DNA of 64,000 nucleotides from the NCBI RefSeq assembly GCF_002150685.1, contig NZ_MSSW01000042.1:1-64000 (forward strand), read 5' to 3'. The position numbers and the translations under genes are program-made. How positions within the stretch are numbered: the first letter of the stretch is position 1; each line of letters starts with the position of its first letter. Below the pieces are notes generated by a model. It saw only the letters and a list, made by a program, of their open reading frames with translations. It had not been told where the DNA came from and made no database searches. Shown here piece after piece: positions 56,707 through 64,000 of the stretch. Origin of the DNA: Algoriphagus antarcticus. Its GTDB lineage: Bacteria; Bacteroidota; Bacteroidia; Cytophagales; Cyclobacteriaceae.

Positions 56707-57287
56707 AATTCTAATGTTGAGAAGTCGGTAAATTTCTCTCAAAATCGTCAGTCACCTGTGTTGATCCTGAACCTAGATCGTAGGATTTTCAATCCGAAAA
56801 ACCTTCAAGGTTTGCTACACCTCGAAGGTTCCAAATCTTTTGATCAAGCTTCGAGATTGTCGATTGCGAAGAGCGGGAATGAGTTGGCTATGAGTGGATT
56901 TGGGGAAAATGGATAGCGTGGAGATAAACATAGTATTAGGGATTACAAATCCCTGAAAAATATAAAAGCGTAGATACAATCTACGCTTAGTTGGGGAATT
57001 CTAATGTTGAGAAGTCGGTAAATTTCTCTCAAAATCATCAGTCAGCTGTGTTGATCCTAAACCTAGATCGTAGGATTTTCAATCCGAAAAACCTTTGAGG
57101 TTTTTTACACCTCGAAGGTTTCAAATCTTCAGATCAAGCTTCGAGATTGTCGATTGCGAAGAGCGGTAATGACTTGGCTATGAGTGGTTTTTGGGGAAAA
57201 TATATAGCGTGAAGATAAACATAGTATTAGGGATTACAAATCCCTGAAAAATATAAAAGCGTAGATACAATCTACGCTTAGTTGGGG
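56707..57287. repeat. Two-copy ~290-bp direct repeat
   Basis: Copy 1 at 56706-56995, copy 2 at 56996-57287, period 290-291, with a few substitutions. Each starts GAATTCTAATGTTGAGAAGT and ends TACGCTTAGTTGGGGA. Each contains small palindromes AGCGTAGATACAATCTACGCT and AGGGATTACAAATCCCT, and an AACCTT...AAGGTT pair. No open frame is conserved. Confidence 0.85.
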
Positions 57288-57522
57288 AGGTATTGATCGA
57301 GTTGTGAGAGGGTAAGTTTATCTTTAATCATTTGATCTTGTTGTACTTAATTTAGCAACCCAAGGTCAATTGAAGAGATTGACTCTACTTGAGTAAAAAA
57401 CTGTTAACAGGATGCATTTTTTTTACCTAAAAAAGCAATAGAAAGAGCGGTAGTTGTCAGAAAAAAGAAGGAAGGCGGCTACTTATTTGCCTTTTGCCAA
57501 AAATGGAATGAAAAAATCTATC
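57288..57522. other. Spacer downstream of the Fic gene
   Basis: Together with the repeat above it makes an 816-base gene-free stretch. Nothing recognisable. Confidence 0.35.
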
Positions 57523-58320
57523 TCAAAACATCAGATTAAAACCTTTTCCTTTTTTGGGCTTCGTCATTTCTTCAAACCTTTGAATATCTGCTTGAAGGTA
57601 CTCGGCATATTCTTTACGCATAAATGAACGGAAAACTTCAATATCATCCGTCGCTCTCGCATCAATCAATGCTTGAATGTATTCAGCTTTGGATTCGTTA
57701 AATACGATTGCCAACGGCAAGTTGAAATAGCGTTGAATATAATTCATTAGTAGCCTTGACGTGCGTCCATTTCCGTCATAAAAAGGATGAATACTGACCA
57801 AGTTGAAATGTGCATCAAAAGAAAGATTTAACTGCTCATCTATGTCAATGGCCGAATTCATTAACTCATTGACCTTCTTTGCCATAGCTGTAGTCAAAGA
57901 TTCTACTTTGTCATAATTGGGGAAGTAGGAAGAGCCAGCACTTACATCTTCCTTTCGAAACGCGCCAGTTCGTGCGTCAATCGTTCCAAAAACAGTATTA
58001 TAAACCGCTCCAGTACTATGAATGACAAGGGCGTTGATTTCTTGAATAAAAGTGGGTGTTACTGGTTTTTTACTATTAGCTTCTTTGAGTGTAAACTGTA
58101 ATGCTTTAAAATGGTCGGTAACCATTAAGCTATCATGGATAGGCTTTCCTTTTGGTGTAAGCCCTTCATTCAGCAAAACTTGAGTTTCAATTTCAGTCAG
58201 CGTAGAACCTTCTATAGAAGTAGAATGATGAACAATTGAAATGAGGTTGAATTTCTCATGATCAATTACTTCATCGATTTTTAACGATCTATATTTTTTT
58301 ATTAATTCTACGATATCCAT
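57523..58320 (-). CDS. Fic-family AMPylase
   Basis: A 265-residue Fic-domain protein that transfers AMP (or another nucleotide) to hydroxyl side chains of a target. The active-site loop HPFYDGNGRTSR is intact (HxFxxGNGRxxR), and the N-terminal motif HHSTSIEGSTLT includes S-x-x-x-E-G, the autoinhibitory signature of class II Fic proteins. No separate antitoxin gene is needed in this class. The target is unknown. Confidence 0.87.
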   Translation of the reverse strand: MDIVELIKKYRSLKIDEVIDHEKFNLISIVHHSTSIEGSTLTEIETQVLLNEGLTPKGKPIHDSLMVTDHFKALQFTLKEANSKKPVTPTFIQEINALVIHSTGAVYNTVFGTIDARTGAFRKEDVSAGSSYFPNYDKVESLTTAMAKKVNELMNSAIDIDEQLNLSFDAHFNLVSIHPFYDGNGRTSRLLMNYIQRYFNLPLAIVFNESKAEYIQALIDARATDDIEVFRSFMRKEYAEYLQADIQRFEEMTKPKKGKGFNLMF

Positions 58321-58396
58321 ACTTTAAGACTTTAAAGAAAAGAGTCTCTAATTCAAATTTGCAGATTCTATTGCATAAAGAACTGTTTTTGGAAAC

Positions 58397-59779
58397 TTAT
58401 TTCCCGATACAAAAATTCCTAAAAATATTCTCCAACAAATCGTCTGTGGTGATCTCACCTGTGATCTCGCCAAGGAAATGCAGCGAGCGGCGGATATCCA
58501 TAGCCACAAAATCATTGGTCACTTCATTGTCCAAACCAGTAAGAATGTCCAATAAGGATTCACGGGTTTTGACCAAGGAATCGTAGTGGCGTACATTAGT
58601 CACAACAGTGTTACCGGTTCTGAATTTGTCCAGATTTACCAACACAAGTATTCTGGATTTCAGCTCTTCCAAATTCTCTTTATTACCAGCAGAGATGAAA
58701 ATAGTATCAGGATATTTATCTTTTAACTCACTAATTAACTGTGAATTACCCTTGTCTACCTTATTCGCAACTTTCAGAAAAGGAACTCCTTGATTCTCCA
58801 ATTTATTGATATCTCTATTGATCTCTACCAAATCAGTATCACCCAAATCAAATAGGTACAAAATCAAGGATGCTGACTTCATTTTCTCCTGAGTTCGGCT
58901 CACACCGATTGCTTCAATTATATCTGTTGTTTCCCGTAATCCAGCCGTATCTATAAAGCGGAAGATCACACCTCCTATATTGATTTCGTCTTCGATAAAA
59001 TCTCTGGTGGTTCCAGCGATCTCTGAGACGATTGCTTTTTCCTCATTGAGCAAGGCATTGAGAAGGGTGGACTTTCCAGCATTTGGCTTTCCGGCGATCA
59101 CAGTCGGAACTCCGTTTTTGATCACATTACCCAGATCAAAACTCAGAATCAACTCTTCAACGACACGAAGTAAACGCTCAACAAGTGCCCGCAATTCTTC
59201 GCGACTTGCAAACTCTACGTCCTCCTCACCGAAATCCAGTTCCAATTCTATCATGGAAGCAAAATGGATCAATCGATTTCTAAGTTCTTGAATTTCAGAA
59301 CTGAATCCACCACGCATTTGGCTAAGTGCCGCCTGATGGGAAGTTTCGGAATCTGCATGAATCAAATCTGCAACAGCCTCAGCTTGCGCCAGATCAAACT
59401 GACCGTTCAGAAATGCACGTTGAGTGAATTCCCCCGGCTTTGCAGGACGTACACCTTTACGGATAAACAGTTTGAGAACCTGATTGACGATATAGGAAGA
59501 GCCATGTGTGGAGATTTCCACTACATTTTCCTTGGTAAATGATTTAGGTGCTATAAAAAGTGATACCAACACTTCATCGATGATTTTTTCTCCATCGCGA
59601 ATAGTGCCAAAGTGGATGGTGTGTGATTCTTGAATTGATAGGTTTTTGCCAAAAAAGACTTCGTTTGTCAACTGAATGGCGTCTTTGCCTGAAAGGCGAA
59701 TAACTGCTATAGCTCCTACACCCTGTGGGGTCGCTAACGCAATGATGGTGTCATTTTGCTCAGAAAGGGAAAAACTCAT
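58397..59779 (-). CDS. mnmE: tRNA modification GTPase MnmE
   Basis: A 460-residue GTPase that with MnmG installs carboxymethylaminomethyl (or similar) groups at tRNA wobble uridine 34. The N-terminal domain begins DTIIALATPQGVGAIAVIRLSG, the G domain has GKPNAGKST, EIAGTTRDF and DTAGLRET, and the C-terminus ends FCIGK, the conserved CIGK motif. It overlaps the thioredoxin-like gene by 4 bases and is co-transcribed with it. Confidence 0.95.
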   Translation of the reverse strand: MSFSLSEQNDTIIALATPQGVGAIAVIRLSGKDAIQLTNEVFFGKNLSIQESHTIHFGTIRDGEKIIDEVLVSLFIAPKSFTKENVVEISTHGSSYIVNQVLKLFIRKGVRPAKPGEFTQRAFLNGQFDLAQAEAVADLIHADSETSHQAALSQMRGGFSSEIQELRNRLIHFASMIELELDFGEEDVEFASREELRALVERLLRVVEELILSFDLGNVIKNGVPTVIAGKPNAGKSTLLNALLNEEKAIVSEIAGTTRDFIEDEINIGGVIFRFIDTAGLRETTDIIEAIGVSRTQEKMKSASLILYLFDLGDTDLVEINRDINKLENQGVPFLKVANKVDKGNSQLISELKDKYPDTIFISAGNKENLEELKSRILVLVNLDKFRTGNTVVTNVRHYDSLVKTRESLLDILTGLDNEVTNDFVAMDIRRSLHFLGEITGEITTDDLLENIFRNFCIGK

Positions 59780-60228
59780 TTTGCGCCAATTCCTTTGTCT
59801 ACTATCTCTCCTAATCCGGCCAAGAATTCCACTGGCTGTCTATAACCGGGTAATTGGGTGATATTCATTAAGGTAGGGTCGATGATCACAAAATTAGGGT
59901 AGGACTGGACACGCATAGCAGCCGCCATTTTTGCTTCAGTATATTCTTTGCCTTTGAAATCAAACTTTCGATTGTCATCCTCAGCATTCATTTTGACGGC
60001 ATAAAAATTATCATTGATGTATTTGACTACAGCTGGATCGGTGAAAGTTTCCTTGTCCATCTTCTTGCACCAGCCGCACCAATCGGTGTACACATCCACC
60101 AAAAGCATTTTTGGATTTGCTTCAGTAGCTGCTACAGCCTCTTCAAATTTCAGCCATTCTATTTTATCCTGCGCTTGCGCAAAATGCGCAGTTATTAGAA
60201 GTAAGCCTATGATTACTATTTTTTTCAT
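59776..60228 (-). CDS. Secreted thioredoxin-like protein
   Basis: A ~150-residue protein with a signal peptide (MKKIVIIGLLLITAHFAQAQ) and a thioredoxin core: DVYTDWCGWCKKMD has the CxxC redox pair, and the cis-Pro region is VQSYPNFVIID. It probably reduces or protects thiols in the periplasm. ATG 60228 is chosen over 60243 because it starts at the signal peptide. It sits between mnmE and the metal ABC genes. Confidence 0.82.
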   Translation of the reverse strand: MKKIVIIGLLLITAHFAQAQDKIEWLKFEEAVAATEANPKMLLVDVYTDWCGWCKKMDKETFTDPAVVKYINDNFYAVKMNAEDDNRKFDFKGKEYTEAKMAAAMRVQSYPNFVIIDPTLMNITQLPGYRQPVEFLAGLGEIVDKGIGAK

Positions 60229-60239
60229 GCTTTTAAGTT

Positions 60240-61136
60240 TCAAATCTCCAACGGCTTGCTCGGTGTGGAAGTTCCGAATATGAAATTCGGCTTGATGCTT
60301 TTGAATAAAGCGCTCCCCAAGAATATGACGCCGCCAACTGCAACCATCATCCCAGCAATTGAGCTATCCACCAAATATGCCATATAATATCCTGCTATAG
60401 CAATAAAAATACCCAAAGCGCAGGTAAGTTTGATAAGAGATGTTAATTTTTTAGTCCATAGGAAAGCTGTAGCAGGAGGTACAACCAATAAGGCAACGAC
60501 CAAAATAGCGCCTACTGCTTCGAAACTGCTCACTGTCGTGTAAGATACCATACTCATCAAAGCAAGATTAATTGCACCAGCAGGAATACCTATCACCAGA
60601 CCAAAGTTTTCATCAAAACTTGTTAGCGTTAACTCTTTGTATAATAAGTATATAAACGCACTGACTAGAACCAAATTCAATACTGCCAAATAGGTGATTC
60701 TTGGCCCCATGCTAAAGCCTGAATTAGTGATCCAAAGGTCAATAGGCAGGTAGGCAATCTCACCATATAACACACATTCCTGATCCAAATCCACTTTATA
60801 AGCAAGCATATTTATGAGGATAATTCCGATAGCAAATAGTAGGGTAAACGTGATACCAATGGATGCATCAAGCTGAACTTTAGCTTTGTTTTTCAGCCAG
60901 TTGATTATCAGCGTGGCTAGTATCCCGAGTAATCCCGCTCCAATAATAACCTCTAATCCACGCTGACTTCCTGACACAAAAAAGCCTATTACAATCCCAG
61001 GAAGCACTGCATGGGAAATGGCGTCTCCAGTCATAGACATTTTGCGCAGCATCATAAAAACACCAAGAAGTCCACAGGAAATGGAGATAATGGAGGCGGT
61101 GAAAATGATCAGAAATGCGTTTTGGTCAAAGCTCAT
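60240..61136 (-). CDS. Mn/Zn/Fe-type ABC transporter permease (ZnuB/MntB-like)
   Basis: An integral membrane permease with ~8 helices and the family motif DAISHAVLPGIVIGF near the N-terminus. ATG 61136 is preferred over 61199, since it overlaps the upstream permease stop by 11 bases and gives the usual start (MSFDQNAFLIIF). It is the second permease of the import system. The metal (Mn, Zn or Fe) is not decided by the sequence. Confidence 0.85.
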   Translation of the reverse strand: MSFDQNAFLIIFTASIISISCGLLGVFMMLRKMSMTGDAISHAVLPGIVIGFFVSGSQRGLEVIIGAGLLGILATLIINWLKNKAKVQLDASIGITFTLLFAIGIILINMLAYKVDLDQECVLYGEIAYLPIDLWITNSGFSMGPRITYLAVLNLVLVSAFIYLLYKELTLTSFDENFGLVIGIPAGAINLALMSMVSYTTVSSFEAVGAILVVALLVVPPATAFLWTKKLTSLIKLTCALGIFIAIAGYYMAYLVDSSIAGMMVAVGGVIFLGSALFKSIKPNFIFGTSTPSKPLEI

Positions 61137-62418
61137 CGTTGTCGCGGGGGATAGTTTCCTGGTGAGGATCGAGTTTAGGATAATTAAGCCTGTTCTCAAG
61201 CAAAGCTTCGAGTTCAGGTGTAAGGATATGCTCTAGTTTTTCGGCAGAATCATGCACGTGATCAGGGGCGATATTCATGTACTCATTGAGGTATAGTTCC
61301 CAAAGTCTATGAAGTCTTACGATTCTTTTTGCTTCTGATTTTCCCTTCGGAGTGAAGTCTATAAAACCCTGATTATTAATCAATAACTCTGATTTAACTA
61401 AATTATCGATAGACTGCTTTGTTTCACCCTTTCTGTAAGGAAAGGACTGATAGATTTCTTCTATCGGGAAGGAGCTCTTACCTTTTTCTATTCCATGAAA
61501 AATAGCTTTCAATAAATGGTCTTGATGCGTTTTTTTCAAATAATATCTTCTGGCTACGTAGCGTGAAAGCACTCCTTTTTTTGGAGCAAAAAGAAAAGAT
61601 GCAAACGCAAACAGAGAAAGAAAGACTACCACCCATGGGCCTGTAGGCATTTGGGGGATCACAAATGAAACATAGGTACCCATGATTCCTGAAACGGCTG
61701 AAAATGCTCCGGCGATAAGCAAAAGTTTGCTGAGCTTGTCGGTCCAGAATCTCGCTGCAGCTCCGGGTGCTATCAGCAGTGCAGCCATCAGCACTACTCC
61801 GATTGCTTGGATTCCGATCACCACTGCCAAAATCATCAGCACATTAAATATCAATCGAATCGCTCCCATGGGATAGCCAATTGACTTTCCGAAGTCAGCA
61901 TTGAAGACTAACATCGAAAATTCCTTTTTGAAGACCGTCAGTGTGATAATGATCAGCACCGCGAGACCGCCATAGATATAGAGGTCCTCTTCAAGAATGG
62001 CAATTGCATTTCCGAAAATAAACTGATTGAGGCCAGCCATTTCTGGGTTTCCTGATTTCTGTATGACTGTGAGAAGAACCACTCCGAATCCAAAAAAGAT
62101 GGACAGGATGGAAGCAATAATCGCGTCGTCGCTTAATCTCGTGTTGCTTTTCAGCCAGGAAGTAAGAAATGTAGCAAGCGCTCCAGACAAAAATGCACCG
62201 GTGACAATGTAAATGGGATTCTTTTCGCCAGCTAGCATAAATCCCAAACAAATACCCGGAAGTACCGCATGCGAAATGGCATCGCCGAGCAAGGCTTTTT
62301 TGTCTAGAAAACTGTAAGTTCCCACATAAGCAGAGCCAATGCCCAACAGGGTAATCCCGATTACTACAAAGGCAATCGAAGAATCCTGAAATGTAAAGAA
62401 ATAGACAAAATCGCTCAT
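61126..62418 (-). CDS. Metal ABC transporter permease fused to a DtxR-like regulator domain
   Basis: 430 residues: the first ~285 form an ABC-3 family permease (DAISHAVLPGICLGFML). The last ~145 residues are soluble and match the C-terminal half of DtxR/MntR-type iron- or manganese-dependent repressors, with the dimerisation and metal-ligand block RLHRLWELYLNEYMNIAPDHVHD and EKLEHILTPELEALLENRL. A winged-helix-like stretch (QDHLLKAIFHG...IDNLVKSELLINNQGFIDFTPKG) precedes it. It starts at the last base of the ATPase gene. It may sense metal at the transporter; this fusion is seen in other Bacteroidota. Confidence 0.82.
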   Translation of the reverse strand: MSDFVYFFTFQDSSIAFVVIGITLLGIGSAYVGTYSFLDKKALLGDAISHAVLPGICLGFMLAGEKNPIYIVTGAFLSGALATFLTSWLKSNTRLSDDAIIASILSIFFGFGVVLLTVIQKSGNPEMAGLNQFIFGNAIAILEEDLYIYGGLAVLIIITLTVFKKEFSMLVFNADFGKSIGYPMGAIRLIFNVLMILAVVIGIQAIGVVLMAALLIAPGAAARFWTDKLSKLLLIAGAFSAVSGIMGTYVSFVIPQMPTGPWVVVFLSLFAFASFLFAPKKGVLSRYVARRYYLKKTHQDHLLKAIFHGIEKGKSSFPIEEIYQSFPYRKGETKQSIDNLVKSELLINNQGFIDFTPKGKSEAKRIVRLHRLWELYLNEYMNIAPDHVHDSAEKLEHILTPELEALLENRLNYPKLDPHQETIPRDNDEL

Positions 62419-63206
62419 CAGCTTTTCAATGGGTTAAAATCCTTTTGTCTAATGATGTCGCTGACTTTGGTGAGGAGGTTGAGTTTGCCACCGTAAGTTT
62501 TACGAAGTAATTCTTCTGTTACTACATCCGTTTTTGGGCCGGATGCTACTAAGTGAAGATTCAGCATGATGATCCAGTCAAAGTAATTCATCGCAGAATG
62601 TATGTCGTGATGCACCACTATTACCGTTTTGCCAGCGGCGGTCATTTCTTGGAGAAGCTGGAAAATTGCCGTTTCCGTTGCCATATCGACTCCGGCAAAA
62701 GGCTCATCCATCAAGTACAAATCTGCCTCCTGAGCTAGTGATCTTGCAATAAAAACGCGCTGCTGCTGGCCACCGGAAAGTTCAGAGATCTGACGATCCA
62801 CGAAAGATTGCATACCTACTTTCTCCAGGCAATCCATCGCAATTTTCTTTTCCTTTTTTCCGGGTCTTCGAAAAAGACCAAGTTTTCCATAGGTTCCCAT
62901 CATCACGACATCCAGCACAGAGGCAGGGAAATTCCAATCCACAGATTCTCGCTGGGGAACGTAGCTGATGCGACTTCTTACGTCATTTAACTCTCGGTCA
63001 AAAAGCTTAACATAGCCTCCGGTTATTGGTATCAAACCCATGATGGCTTTAATTAGTGTTGACTTTCCAGCACCATTTGGACCTAGAATTCCTATAAGTT
63101 TTCCGCCAGGTAGACTTAAGTCAACATTCCATAATACAGGACTTTGATCGTAACTGACCGTCAGGTCGTGTATTTCTAAAATAGGGGATTCTACGTTTAT
63201 GATCAT
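62418..63206 (-). CDS. Metal ABC transporter ATP-binding protein
   Basis: A 262-residue ATPase with Walker A GILGPNGAGKSTLIKA, signature LSGGQQQRVFIARSLA, Walker B LYLMDEPFAGVD and the switch histidine in VIVVHHDIHSAM. These match the ZnuC/MntB class. It overlaps the substrate-binding protein gene by 4 bases and the permease by 1, so the operon is tightly coupled. Confidence 0.92.
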   Translation of the reverse strand: MIINVESPILEIHDLTVSYDQSPVLWNVDLSLPGGKLIGILGPNGAGKSTLIKAIMGLIPITGGYVKLFDRELNDVRSRISYVPQRESVDWNFPASVLDVVMMGTYGKLGLFRRPGKKEKKIAMDCLEKVGMQSFVDRQISELSGGQQQRVFIARSLAQEADLYLMDEPFAGVDMATETAIFQLLQEMTAAGKTVIVVHHDIHSAMNYFDWIIMLNLHLVASGPKTDVVTEELLRKTYGGKLNLLTKVSDIIRQKDFNPLKS

Positions 63207-64000
63207 TGTGTTAGGCTTTCAAAAATTACTTGAACATTGGTGGTTACCATTCCTATATAAGTGCCAGCGGGGGAGTCTGAAGCACCTAAACTATCGGTGT
63301 AGAGCGGGCCCGCCAGTTTTATTTCATGGTTTTGATTTTCACATCCGGCGACCACGGCTTCTATTGCTTTTGGGGAAATAGTCTGCTCCGCGAAAACGGC
63401 ATGGATGTTTCTCTCTATGATAAAGCTCACCAAGCCGGTCAAATCTCTAAGTCCTGGTTCGCTCAATGTAGACAAACCCTGAAGTCCCAAAACTTCCAGG
63501 TTATATGCTTTCCCAAAATAGGAGAACGCATCATGGGCAGTAATCAACGCTTGATTTGCTTTACGAAGCTCGGCTACTTTGGTGAGATTTTCCTGGTGCA
63601 GATTTGCTAATTCGGACAGATAAGAATCCGTGTTTTTATTTACTGTTGACTTCCATTCTGGTTTCCATTTTATGATTTCTTCCGAGGCATGTGACAAAGC
63701 CAAAGACCATAGCGAAACATCAAACCAGATGTGGGGATCTACGGAGTGAGCTTCTGGTCCTGATCTTAAGAGTAACTCATTCGGTATGTTTTCAGAGACA
63801 TTGATCAGGTTTTGGCTGAAGGCCAGTTTCTCGAAAATCTCCGTCATTTTTCCTTCTAAGAATAGACCATGATAAATGACTAAGTCGGCATTTTGAAGTA
63901 AGTCCAAATCTCGAACAGAAGCCTTGTACAAATGTGGATCAACTCCTGCAGGCATTAGGGAAACCACCTCCGCATTTTCACCAACGAGATTCCTAATTCC
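63203..64000 (-). CDS. Metal ABC transporter substrate-binding protein (5' end outside window)
   Basis: The C-terminal ~265 residues of a cluster A-I binding protein (TroA/ZnuA/MntA type). Visible metal ligands are His in AGVDPHLYKA, His in HSVDPHIWFD and the downstream Glu/Asp sites (LSTLSEPGLRD; VFAEQTISPKA). The frame runs open to the last base, so the signal peptide and lipobox lie beyond the window. It binds Mn, Zn or Fe in the periplasm and hands it to the permeases. Confidence 0.88.
   Translation of the reverse strand, partial: GIRNLVGENAEVVSLMPAGVDPHLYKASVRDLDLLQNADLVIYHGLFLEGKMTEIFEKLAFSQNLINVSENIPNELLLRSGPEAHSVDPHIWFDVSLWSLALSHASEEIIKWKPEWKSTVNKNTDSYLSELANLHQENLTKVAELRKANQALITAHDAFSYFGKAYNLEVLGLQGLSTLSEPGLRDLTGLVSFIIERNIHAVFAEQTISPKAIEAVVAGCENQNHEIKLAGPLYTDSLGASDSPAGTYIGMVTTNVQVIFESLTQ

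Overview
The window looks like a chromosomal segment of a Bacteroidota bacterium, most likely Cytophagales of the Cyclobacteriaceae/Algoriphagus type. This is inferred from gene content, not from a marker gene. The signs are a T9SS sorting domain, a Bacteroidota histone H1-like mini-protein, an ECF sigma/FecR pair beside an STN-domain protein, a probable serine palmitoyltransferase, RhaI-type rhamnose isomerase with RhaM, DUF3857/transglutaminase proteins, and genes with little Shine-Dalgarno signal. No rRNA, tRNA or CRISPR array was seen.

Layout. 1-9.5 kb: the end of a large T9SS-secreted protein, an M1 metallopeptidase, a histone-like protein, an AOS-family PLP enzyme, and a biotin carboxylase/DUF1015/Maf cluster. 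9.6-13.9 kb: a periplasmic adaptor with a TolC-like outer-membrane protein behind an L-serine dehydratase beta subunit, and a divergent class IV aminotransferase. 14-18.6 kb: a xylose operon (Na+/sugar symporter, XylB, XylA). It is followed by gene debris, including a GH9 cellulase C-terminus and a hybrid-sensor N-terminus, and by a sialate-O-acetylesterase-type lipoprotein. 21.7-25.3 kb: an alpha/beta hydrolase, an outer-membrane-like protein, an ABM-like protein and an auto-adhesin-like lipoprotein.

25.6-31 kb holds the most distinctive block: a three-copy 174-bp tandem repeat, then (minus strand) a surface-repeat protein, an ECF sigma factor, FecR, and an STN plus carboxypeptidase-regulatory plus surface-repeat fusion. 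The sensor position normally taken by a TonB-dependent receptor is held by a repeat-barrel protein that shares its architecture with the paralogue upstream. I propose this as a variant cell-surface signalling module.

31.7-37.6 kb: rhamnose genes (RhaI, a small membrane protein, an NCS1-type transporter, RhaM), and a TPP-riboswitch-controlled PnuC-family transporter followed at 16 bp by an acyl-CoA-dehydrogenase-fold flavoprotein. 38-41.6 kb: a DUF3857/transglutaminase/DUF2569 membrane protein and a DUF4230 protein. 42.1-48.0 kb: a solitary AT-rich dimodular NRPS (A-T-C-A-T-TE). 48.3-51.6 kb: a CheB-CheR-PAS-histidine kinase fusion.

52.2-57.3 kb is a genomic scrapyard: an IS200-type element, two toxin-antitoxin loci in which both toxins carry disabling mutations while both antitoxins remain open (HigBA, YefM-YoeB), two further HigA N-terminal fragments, a serine hydrolase with a partial 3' duplicate, and a two-copy 290-bp repeat. 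57.5-64 kb returns to conserved genes: a Fic protein, MnmE, a thioredoxin-like protein, and a Mn/Zn-type ABC importer in which one permease carries a DtxR-like C-terminal regulator domain.
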